Shown: piece by piece, positions 1 through 6,741 of the stretch
How the letters are laid out: every line of letters begins with the position of its first letter
Position numbering within the stretch: position 1 is the first letter of the stretch
DNA from: Haloarcula litorea
GTDB lineage: Archaea; Halobacteriota; Halobacteria; Halobacteriales; Haloarculaceae
Direction: 5' to 3'
Length of the DNA: 64,000 nt
Assembly (NCBI RefSeq): GCF_029338195.1
Contig: NZ_CP119781.1
Span: 62,001-126,000 of the forward strand
Made by a program: the position numbers and the translations under genes
The notes under the pieces: model-generated
Told to the model about the DNA's origin: nothing
The model's input: the letters and a program-made list of their open reading frames with translations, nothing else
Databases searched by the model: none

Positions 1-393
1 GTGGATGGCCACGAACTCGTCGGGTTTATCGACGCCGTCTATCGGACCCCGGACGGTGAGTTGGTCGTCATCGACTACAAAGCCACCGAGCGTCACCGAG
101 ACATTGACGAGAACAAGCAGCTGCCACTGTACCTGCTCGCCTGTCGTGACCTCTACGAGGAACCGATTACCCGCGCGGGATACGCCTATGTCGGCGATAT
201 CGGTCCGAAAGTCGAGACCCGTTCGTTCGGTGAGGGTGAACTAGATTCAGTACGAGCAGCGGTGTCGACGACGATGGATCGAATCAAGGAGACATCGTTC
301 AGCGGGTACGAAACTGGGGAGCACTGTCGGTGGTGCCAGCACAGTTCCCTTCCCTGCGGGGAAGAGTGGCGTCAAGAAGACGGAGGCCGCTAG
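1..393 (+). CDS. RecB-type PD-(D/E)XK nuclease domain, C-terminal part (partial)
   Basis: The reading frame is open at the left window edge, so this is most likely the C-terminal end of a larger helicase-nuclease (AddB/RecB or UvrD-associated type). The nuclease core is visible: GFIDAV, then VVIDYKA (the D and the ExK-like DYK motif), then QLPLYLLAC, which matches the RecB QhxxY motif. Near the end, C-x2-C followed by another Cys (CRWCQHSSLPC) resembles the iron-sulfur or zinc cluster of Cas4/AddB-type nucleases. The role is DNA end processing. The gene converges on the exonuclease on the opposite strand and their stop codons overlap at 390-393. The GTG at base 1 need not be a true start. Cas4 itself is less likely because there are no cas genes nearby. 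Confidence 0.75.
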   Translation: MDGHELVGFIDAVYRTPDGELVVIDYKATERHRDIDENKQLPLYLLACRDLYEEPITRAGYAYVGDIGPKVETRSFGEGELDSVRAAVSTTMDRIKETSFSGYETGEHCRWCQHSSLPCGEEWRQEDGGR

Positions 394-1517
394 TAGGTCA
401 TCGGGAATGACGGTTGACCGGTCGACCGCTCATCGTCAGCTATAGCGAACAAGGGATGGATGTCTGCGAGCGTATAGGTTTCGAGACACGCATACAGGTT
501 CGAGGCTCGGTTGTCCTCTCCTGCTGCGCTAGCCGTTAGCCACGCCTCGCCGAAGTACGGAACGTCGCTGTTGAATACGGTGGGATCCGCAAGATCGTCA
601 GACGGAGGGTCGCGGTCTTCCTCTCGCATGATCTCCCACTGGCTCTCGCGCCACGTCTGCGGTTCAAGCCCAGTTTCGTAATCTGTCCAGAGCGTCTTCG
701 GTGCGGGCGATCCAACATGTTCAGCCATATCCTCGAGTGAACCCTCCCCAAGCACCCGATTCTTTGCCGACGAAAGGTCGGCATGGTAGTACGACTCGAG
801 TGCTGTACGTACATTCTCTGCTCGTCCAGGCTCACCGATTTCCGCAGCGGCCCGTTCCGCACGACCCACCAAGACTGGAAGGTCGAACCACGCGCCCCCG
901 AAGGTGATGAGAACATCGACATCCCTCGCATCGATCCAGTTCACAACCGCCTCAATAGCGTCGAGTTCTGCAGAAGCCGTCTCGTCTTCACGGAAGAGGA
1001 CCTCAGCCTCAATCTCCTCGCTCGGACTGCCTCGGTATCCAACGCCGGTACAGAGTAGTTCCTGATGGTCTGGGTTCGGTGGTTCGAGCTCTCGCTCGGA
1101 AACAGTCGTAATCGTCTCGATGTCGAGTGCTGCAATGGCATCGGCTGCACCGAGTCGACGAACAATATCAGTCGTATCTGAAGGCGGCATCTCTGGGCGG
1201 CCAGAGAGCTGGCGGACCTGCCGATCCCACTTCGCTTTGATACCGATGGTTCCCTGGTACACGTCTGGGTTGACGTCGTCGAACTCATACCAGGTCCCTT
1301 CTTCAAAGGAGTAGTCAACGAGATCGCAGTCGTCATCGTCGAAAACTGTGAGCTTCACGTGCGTCCCCAGCACATCTGAACAATGGACCAGCTGCGCCCA
1401 CCAGTCGTGGTCTGGGGTTCGTTCGACCTTGTCGATCCGCAACGGGACTGTAAGACCGTACTCGCCATCTCGTTCCGCTGCGACGAGATTACTCGCGGTC
1501 AGGGTGTCTGTTGCCAT
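390..1517 (-). CDS. DEDD (PolB/DnaQ-like) 3'-5' exonuclease with N-terminal OB-like region
   Basis: A 375-residue protein. Residues 15-105 are rich in beta-strand and aromatic residues and look like an OB-type nucleic-acid-binding domain. The exonuclease core follows: ALDIETIT (the D-x-E of ExoI), LITFGGAWFDLPVL (ExoII with the middle Asp), and TYTLADIHPLF near the C-terminus (ExoIII Asp). This arrangement is that of the RNase H-fold exonuclease domain of family B DNA polymerases, but no polymerase domain is attached. Its neighbours are a RecB-type nuclease and, divergently, the PLD-ATPase gene, so a DNA-processing role in the island is likely (inference). The ATG at 1517 is supported by a TATA-like element about 25 bases upstream. 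Confidence 0.7.
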   Translation of the reverse strand: MATDTLTASNLVAAERDGEYGLTVPLRIDKVERTPDHDWWAQLVHCSDVLGTHVKLTVFDDDDCDLVDYSFEEGTWYEFDDVNPDVYQGTIGIKAKWDRQVRQLSGRPEMPPSDTTDIVRRLGAADAIAALDIETITTVSERELEPPNPDHQELLCTGVGYRGSPSEEIEAEVLFREDETASAELDAIEAVVNWIDARDVDVLITFGGAWFDLPVLVGRAERAAAEIGEPGRAENVRTALESYYHADLSSAKNRVLGEGSLEDMAEHVGSPAPKTLWTDYETGLEPQTWRESQWEIMREEDRDPPSDDLADPTVFNSDVPYFGEAWLTASAAGEDNRASNLYACLETYTLADIHPLFAIADDERSTGQPSFPMTY

Positions 1518-1536
1518 AATAGTCCCACCAGACTAG

Positions 1537-1546
1537 AAGTATAACT
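1537..1546 (-). promoter_or_regulatory. TATA-like promoter element for the DEDD exonuclease
   Basis: On the minus strand this reads AGTTATACTT, centred about 25 bases upstream of the ATG at 1517. That is the spacing expected for a leaderless haloarchaeal transcript. Confidence 0.5.
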
Positions 1547-1558
1547 ACTTTTTGATGG

Positions 1559-1577
1559 CAGTATTTCCATAATACTG
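1559..1577. repeat. Perfect 7-bp inverted repeat in the divergent intergenic region
   Basis: CAGTATT, a 5-base spacer (TCCAT), then AATACTG. It lies just upstream of the TATA-like element of the minus-strand exonuclease and in the region shared with the divergent PLD-ATPase gene, so it could be an operator for either gene. The rest of 1518-1791 shows no gene. Confidence 0.45.
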
Positions 1578-1791
1578 TGTTTGGGATGATTCTAGTCGGA
1601 ACGCTTATTTCCTGACAGAGTATTGGTGGCCTCAAAGAGGATGGCATATGAACACACAAGCGGCATTCATCCGACAAACGAGCCGGGATTACAGCTAGAT
1701 GGATCGAACCTACAAATTGTCGTACGGAAAGTGGCCCTAACGAACCTCGGCCGGATTACACCTAAATGATGAAGGACCAATTTCGAATCCA

Positions 1792-3939
1792 ATGAAGTTC
1801 GACGTTCCACTCGATACCGGAAGTAGTGATCACAGCCACGTCGAGATTTTCAAGAGCTGGCGGTCATTCTCCGACGTATTCGATGGCGCAAAACGAATGC
1901 GTGTCGTCACCTACTGTGACTCTCCCGAGTTTATTCTGGATCTCTTCGAAGACCTCGACGACTTGGAGTCCTTAGAGGTGGTCGTCGGGGACGTCTCCGA
2001 CTACCGCGAGCGCCTCATCGACAAGCCCGACCTCGCAGATCGGCTTGAACAGCTCAGGAGTGAAGGCAAGCTCGTAATCTACCTCTGTGAGAACAAGGAA
2101 GTTCACTCTAAGCTGTATCTCGTCGAGTACAACGACTCTGTCTTAGAAGAAGCGGATGAGGACGGCGATGAGGATCAGATGACCCTTGGCGGAGAGGCTC
2201 CGGTTGAAACCGAACCCGAGGACACCGATGACGGTACACCGGCGAAGGTCATCGTTGGCTCCCCGAATCTCTCTCGAAATGCATGGTCGAATCAGACGAA
2301 CATAGGCGTCGTCTACGATACGAAGACGGACAGTGAGCTCTACGGGGAGTTTGAGGAGCTTTATCGCGATCACCGGGACTCGTACAACAGTGGTGGACCC
2401 TTCCTGGAAGATCTCTCCGAACAACTCGAACTCTCTGACGATGACCGAGAAGAAGTAATCAAACTGTACACCGAAGGGCGTGTGGGTACACAAGACGAAC
2501 TAGGGGAGGTTCACGGTCGTCTCGCGGACCATATCGATGCAGAAGTTGAGGCGGTAGATCTCGCGCTCGATGGAGGCACGGATACCGTCGCAGAGCAGGA
2601 GTCAGAGGAGCCAGAGCTCGATACAGAAGACGAACCTGTCGAGAATGATCCTGATTTGGAAGATGCGCCACAGGACCGCATCACCTTGTCTCTACGCGGG
2701 TACGAAGAGTCAACAGTTGATACGTTGTCGCAGATGACTGACTTCGATGCGACAGTGTCGAATGATACGTTGACGACGACCCCAGATGCGTTCCAGCGGT
2801 ATGCCCAACAGGTGTTCGATGTCCCGACAATGCACCTGAACGAGTCCAAGGACGAGCTGAAGTTCCATTACGACGGCACGGTCTATCGTGTCACGCAGCC
2901 ACCGTCTAATCCAGAACGTGTCGACGAAGCGCTGGCCGAGATTGAGGACTACTTTGCGACGGTGGACAACTATGGGAATTCCAACAACCCAACAGCGGTC
3001 AAAGCCCACATGTATGAAGCACTACTCTGGTTCTTCTGGGCGCCGTTCGCCAATCGACAGGCTCAGTTCTATCGTGAGCACGGGATTAACCTCGACAAGG
3101 CTCTCCCGTACCTCTACGTCTTTGGCGAGTCAAACGGAGGAAAAGGGACATTCTGTCGATTTGCCCTGTCACTGATCAGTGGAAACCGTGTCGAAGCACC
3201 CGTCGACGCAGACGAAATTGGGAAGCGAAAAGTCCGGAATCTGCGTTCAGCACACACGTCGTTCCCCGTCGTCGTCGACGACATCACCAAGCAGAAGGTG
3301 AACTCGCTGGATACCCTTCGAAACTATTGGAGTGGATGGACCGGCGAAACGGCCTATCCGATGTTCGCCTTCATCTCGAACGATAAGCGCCCTGGAGAGT
3401 GGTTCCGTAACCGTGCTAAGATCCTCCGATTCGACGTGAATTTCATGACCTCACATCAGGGGGAAGCTGAAGTAAACCGTCTAATCGACACGGAGAACCC
3501 GATTTTCCAGTGGTTTGGGTACGAGTATCTCAACCGCGATCTCGAACTGGGAACTGACTCTGACGCACTTCGGGAAGTGAGAGCGGCCATGCAGGACCTC
3601 TATGAGCATGCCGACCGTCCACTGCCAGACTACTTCCCAACCGAACCGGCTGAGCAAGCATATGACACTGGCAGAGAGCGCTGGCGAAACCTCATCGACC
3701 GAGAGGACGTCGAAATTGCTAAAGACAGTGATACGCTACAGGTGACCTTCCCAGAGTCGATGAACTTCGAACTCCACGAGTACAAGCGCGACCCTCCGAT
3801 GACGGTTCGAATTGAAAAGCGGGGGCTCGATTTGATCATTAAGACGCCGGACGAGTTCTTCGACTGGCTTGGGGAGACGACTACCGGCGATCCGCGAGAA
3901 GGATTCCTCTCACGCGCTCGTAGCCTTCTGAAGCGGTAA
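1792..3939 (+). CDS. Phospholipase-D-like nuclease fused to an SF3-like P-loop ATPase
   Basis: A 715-residue two-part protein. In residues 1-200, VHSKLYLVEY (H105, K107) and VGSPNLSRNAW (155-165) form one HKD half-site of the PLD nuclease superfamily, with an acidic insert between them at about 116-150. Residues 200-300 form an acidic linker. In residues 385-560, a Walker A motif FGESNGGKGTF (about 444-454), a Walker B VVVDD (493-497) and a sensor-like FISND (528-531) resemble superfamily 3 helicase/primase ATPases. One HKD half implies dimerisation to form the active site (known for the family). It begins the plus-strand island and lies 240 bases upstream of the ubiquitin-like cassette. The fusion suggests ATP-controlled DNA cleavage (inference). 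DISARM DrmC is also a PLD protein but is not known to carry this ATPase. Confidence 0.72.
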   Translation: MKFDVPLDTGSSDHSHVEIFKSWRSFSDVFDGAKRMRVVTYCDSPEFILDLFEDLDDLESLEVVVGDVSDYRERLIDKPDLADRLEQLRSEGKLVIYLCENKEVHSKLYLVEYNDSVLEEADEDGDEDQMTLGGEAPVETEPEDTDDGTPAKVIVGSPNLSRNAWSNQTNIGVVYDTKTDSELYGEFEELYRDHRDSYNSGGPFLEDLSEQLELSDDDREEVIKLYTEGRVGTQDELGEVHGRLADHIDAEVEAVDLALDGGTDTVAEQESEEPELDTEDEPVENDPDLEDAPQDRITLSLRGYEESTVDTLSQMTDFDATVSNDTLTTTPDAFQRYAQQVFDVPTMHLNESKDELKFHYDGTVYRVTQPPSNPERVDEALAEIEDYFATVDNYGNSNNPTAVKAHMYEALLWFFWAPFANRQAQFYREHGINLDKALPYLYVFGESNGGKGTFCRFALSLISGNRVEAPVDADEIGKRKVRNLRSAHTSFPVVVDDITKQKVNSLDTLRNYWSGWTGETAYPMFAFISNDKRPGEWFRNRAKILRFDVNFMTSHQGEAEVNRLIDTENPIFQWFGYEYLNRDLELGTDSDALREVRAAMQDLYEHADRPLPDYFPTEPAEQAYDTGRERWRNLIDREDVEIAKDSDTLQVTFPESMNFELHEYKRDPPMTVRIEKRGLDLIIKTPDEFFDWLGETTTGDPREGFLSRARSLLKR

Positions 3940-4148
3940 CCAGGAAGCTTGTGTAGATCGGCGGACGCGATGTGACCTTCTCGTGGAACTCAACATTGCT
4001 GAATACACTCCATAGATTGTCGTTTGGCCCTCGAGCTGGCGGATTTCGTACACTGGGGAGTCAAATTTGATTGATCTACACCATAGCATCCCCCAACGTA
4101 GAGATGTATTTTCCAATTTAGCGTGTTTCGAATGTTGCTAGTGGCAAG

Positions 4149-4156
4149 ATATAAGT
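4149..4156 (+). promoter_or_regulatory. TATA-like promoter of the ubiquitin-like cassette
   Basis: ATATAAGT lies 24-31 bases upstream of the ATG at 4180, the spacing for a leaderless transcript. It supports 4180 over an in-frame ATG at 4123. It also suggests the cassette has its own promoter, separate from the PLD-ATPase gene. Confidence 0.55.
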
Positions 4157-4179
4157 CATCCCAGAATAGATGTAGTGGT

Positions 4180-4452
4180 ATGGGAGCTGAAGACCAAGGG
4201 GAGGAGAACCGGACGTACCCGATCCACATCGGGAATACGACGATTCGGTTCGACGACCCCGTTCAGACCGCAGAGACGATTATGATCGACGCAGGAACAG
4301 ACGAGGATAAGACCGACCAGAAGTGGCTCTACGCTCTGGAAGGAAAGAACAAGCCCAAAGACACTCAGTTCGAGGACTCCGACACCGTCGACCTCAGTGA
4401 CGAGAATCGGAAGTTCTTCCGAATTGTCCCGAAGGGGAGCGGTCGGTCGTGA
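4180..4452 (+). CDS. Ubiquitin-like protein, single multiubiquitin-type domain
   Basis: A 90-residue protein whose pattern fits the prokaryotic multiubiquitin domain: a beta-rich start (TYPIHIGNTTIRFDDP), then an Ala-rich helix (VQTAETIMIDAG) and a final strand (RKFFRIVPKGSGRS). Family members are substrates of nearby E1/E2/JAB proteins. Here there is one domain rather than several. The tail ends GSGRS, so a di-glycine is not exposed; JAB trimming to leave a C-terminal Gly is possible (inference). There are no cysteines. The stop codon overlaps the GTG start of the E2-like gene, so the two are probably translationally coupled. Identification is by pattern and by neighbouring E2 and JAB-E1 genes. 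Confidence 0.68.
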   Translation: MGAEDQGEENRTYPIHIGNTTIRFDDPVQTAETIMIDAGTDEDKTDQKWLYALEGKNKPKDTQFEDSDTVDLSDENRKFFRIVPKGSGRS

Positions 4453-4940
4453 GTGAAGGCGAAACGTCGACGGGCGAGATGGATGGGCCTTCCCCACCAG
4501 CCAGGCTCGCAGAAGAGAATCTGAAACCTTCGTTTCAGAAGGCGCTTTCGGCCCTCCGAGAAAGACACACACCAGCAATCCCGGTCGGAAGACACGACGG
4601 GGAAATTGCAGTCTGGCTTGGTGAGTTCGACTTCTCCAAGTACTCACCCCCGTACAAACCGGAACGGGCGGAAGTATACACATTCCTGCCCGAAAATTTC
4701 GTGAACAGTGATCCACACTGGGTCGTTACCGTTCCACCAGTCGAGCGTTCCGACCGCACTGGATGGCAAGACAATAACCCTGACCGACGAGATCCAGACC
4801 GTCACCTCCAGAATGAGTTAGGTACTGATTCGGGTATCACATTCAGTCTAAGATGGTCGAAGCTGAATTTTAAGCCGGACAAGCCAGAGCACGCTGTGCG
4901 TGCAATCGAAGTGATCAACGCCGGCTTCGAAACAGGATAA
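4449..4940 (+). CDS. Prokaryotic E2-like (UBC-fold) protein without cysteine
   Basis: A 163-residue protein between a Ubl gene and a JAB-E1 gene. The centre (AEVYTFLPENFVNSDPHWVV) resembles the proline-rich YP..P strand-loop of E2 folds. The C-terminus (LRWSKLNFKPDKPEHAVRAI) matches the W-S-x-x-x-W/F pattern plus helix of the prokaryotic E2 family E. There is no cysteine anywhere in the protein, so a canonical thioester with Ubl cannot form on it. It may be a scaffold, act through another nucleophile, or belong to a family that works without Cys. The start is the GTG overlapping the Ubl stop; the stop lies one base before the next ATG. Assignment rests heavily on gene order. Confidence 0.6.
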   Translation: MSEGETSTGEMDGPSPPARLAEENLKPSFQKALSALRERHTPAIPVGRHDGEIAVWLGEFDFSKYSPPYKPERAEVYTFLPENFVNSDPHWVVTVPPVERSDRTGWQDNNPDRRDPDRHLQNELGTDSGITFSLRWSKLNFKPDKPEHAVRAIEVINAGFETG

Positions 4941-4941
4941 C

Positions 4942-6708
4942 ATGACAGGAGCGTACCGTGCCCGTGCAGTCGGTGAGAAGTCGCCACCCAGTCAGGCGGC
5001 AGAATTCCAGTTTGCGCTCAGTGAGGAGGCATGGGACACACTTGATGGATTCCTGAAGCCGCCCGAAGGCCACCATCTGCATGGTTTACCCGAGCGAGGA
5101 GCCATCGGAATCATCACCCCCAGCACGGGAGACAGAAGGACGACGTACCTGTTACAGAAGGTCGTCGAACCGGGCCCGGGAGACGTCTACTTCGACGGCC
5201 AGCTAAAGTTCCACCCAGACTATACGCTGCGAGCAATCAACGAGGCTGCAGAAGTGCCAGGAGCGGGTCTAATCTTCATCCACACCCATCCGGGAAGCGG
5301 TGCGACCCCGTCTGGCCCCGACAAAATAGCTGATAAAGAAGAACTGTACGACATCGGTCTGAATCTCGGCTCGGAGGTCCCGCTCGCAGCGGGTATCGTG
5401 ACAGATCGACCTAACCCCGAGACTGGCCAACGCGAATGGTCGGTTCGGGCGTATGAGTTCGTCTACCCGAACTCATCAAAGGCTGAAGGGGCAAGCCGTA
5501 CCGGAGAGGAAACAGGTGAGTTCACGCACGCAACAGCGGTCCGAGTTGTAGGTGAACGAATCAAAAAGCTCCCAACGATCAGGGATGCTGCTGGGCCGGC
5601 TGGTACGGGCGGAGCGATCGACTCGGAAGCTCAGGATTCAACGGTAGAGCTCTGGGGGGAACGCGGTCAACAGACGCTTGCTGGCTTCCGCGTTGGAGTC
5701 GTAGGTCTCGGAGGCGTCGGTTCGCTCCTCGCCGAACAGTTAGCGCGTCTCGGCGTTGAAGAAACGGTCTTCGTCGACTTCGACTACCTCGAACGTGCGA
5801 ACCTCAATCGGTCTTACGGCGCTACAGCTGATGATGTCGGTAAGCCGAAAGTCGAGGTGGCAAAGAAAGTCGCGGAGCGGTCGGCGACGAACCCGCGATT
5901 CACCGCACAGGCAGAGTACGGAAGCGTAGTCGAGGAAGACGAGGAGCACGCTTGCCTTCCACAACTACTCAACTGCGATGTCATCATCAACGCCGCTGAC
6001 ACGCACTGGGTTCGATTCCTCCTTGACGAGGTTTCGCATGCTCACCTCATTCCCGTTCTTGACGGAGGAACCGAGCTCATCCCGAATGACGAAAAAGATG
6101 AACTCGACATCGGGTCTAGATCGCTCATCTCCGCTACGGGACCAGGACATCCCTGTCTCGAGTGTACTGGCCACTGGTTCCACGGAGATGAGGAAGAGGG
6201 CGTGATTCACGACAGAGAGCCAGATGCCGCCCGTGGGGCGGGATACGTCCAAGGCCTGGATGACGGTGAAGAGCTGGCAGATGATGGCGAAGGTGATGAG
6301 CGGGCGCCCTCCGTGGCCACGAACAACGGGCTCGTGGCATCACTCTTGGCCCTTCGTTTCCAAGCGCTTGCAGTCGGCATCACCTCACAAGCTCTCGTTG
6401 GCAGTCAGGAGTACGATGCTCTCTTTGGTACGGTTGGCTGGCAAGAAGATAGCAATAATGAAAAACGGATCTCGTGCAAGGAGGACTGCGCCCGGAAAGA
6501 AGCACTCGCACGGGGTGACCACTACGAGTTGCCGACTGAGCCCGATCCGACATTCCGGAAGGTCCTTGAAGAACACAGAGAGGGCGATCAGCAACGAGAG
6601 ACCGCCGAACCGGATGATGAAGAGCAAACAGAGAGGGGCGTCTTTCAGCGCATTACTGCGTATGTCGCTCGTCTCGTGAACCGAAGCTCGAAGGAATCGT
6701 CTCAGTAG
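4942..6708 (+). CDS. JAB/JAMM peptidase-E1 (ThiF-like) fusion
   Basis: A 588-residue fusion. Residues 20-175 form the JAB metallopeptidase: E51 (ERGAIGI), H114-T-H116 and S124/D127 in HTHPGSGATPSGPD, the full JAMM signature. Residues 240-525 form the E1 adenylating domain: nucleotide loop VVGLGGVGS (253-261), VDFD (278-281), NLNRSYG with R290, and K301/K303. Cys pairs C405/C408 (PCLEC) and C512/C516 (CKEDC) look like the E1 zinc site. The loop between these pairs, where many E1s carry the catalytic Cys, has none. The C-terminal about 60 residues are charged. The protein should both process and adenylate the neighbouring Ubl (known for such fusions, inferred here). It follows the E2-like gene by one base. 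Confidence 0.85.
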   Translation: MTGAYRARAVGEKSPPSQAAEFQFALSEEAWDTLDGFLKPPEGHHLHGLPERGAIGIITPSTGDRRTTYLLQKVVEPGPGDVYFDGQLKFHPDYTLRAINEAAEVPGAGLIFIHTHPGSGATPSGPDKIADKEELYDIGLNLGSEVPLAAGIVTDRPNPETGQREWSVRAYEFVYPNSSKAEGASRTGEETGEFTHATAVRVVGERIKKLPTIRDAAGPAGTGGAIDSEAQDSTVELWGERGQQTLAGFRVGVVGLGGVGSLLAEQLARLGVEETVFVDFDYLERANLNRSYGATADDVGKPKVEVAKKVAERSATNPRFTAQAEYGSVVEEDEEHACLPQLLNCDVIINAADTHWVRFLLDEVSHAHLIPVLDGGTELIPNDEKDELDIGSRSLISATGPGHPCLECTGHWFHGDEEEGVIHDREPDAARGAGYVQGLDDGEELADDGEGDERAPSVATNNGLVASLLALRFQALAVGITSQALVGSQEYDALFGTVGWQEDSNNEKRISCKEDCARKEALARGDHYELPTEPDPTFRKVLEEHREGDQQRETAEPDDEEQTERGVFQRITAYVARLVNRSSKESSQ

Positions 6709-6741
6709 AGCGAAAAATAGACAATCACAACATACGATCAC

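Noticed and set aside
1-393. Cas4 nuclease.
   Set aside because: The RecB-type motifs and Cys residues fit, but the gene is cut by the window edge and no cas genes are present, so a helicase-linked nuclease is more likely.
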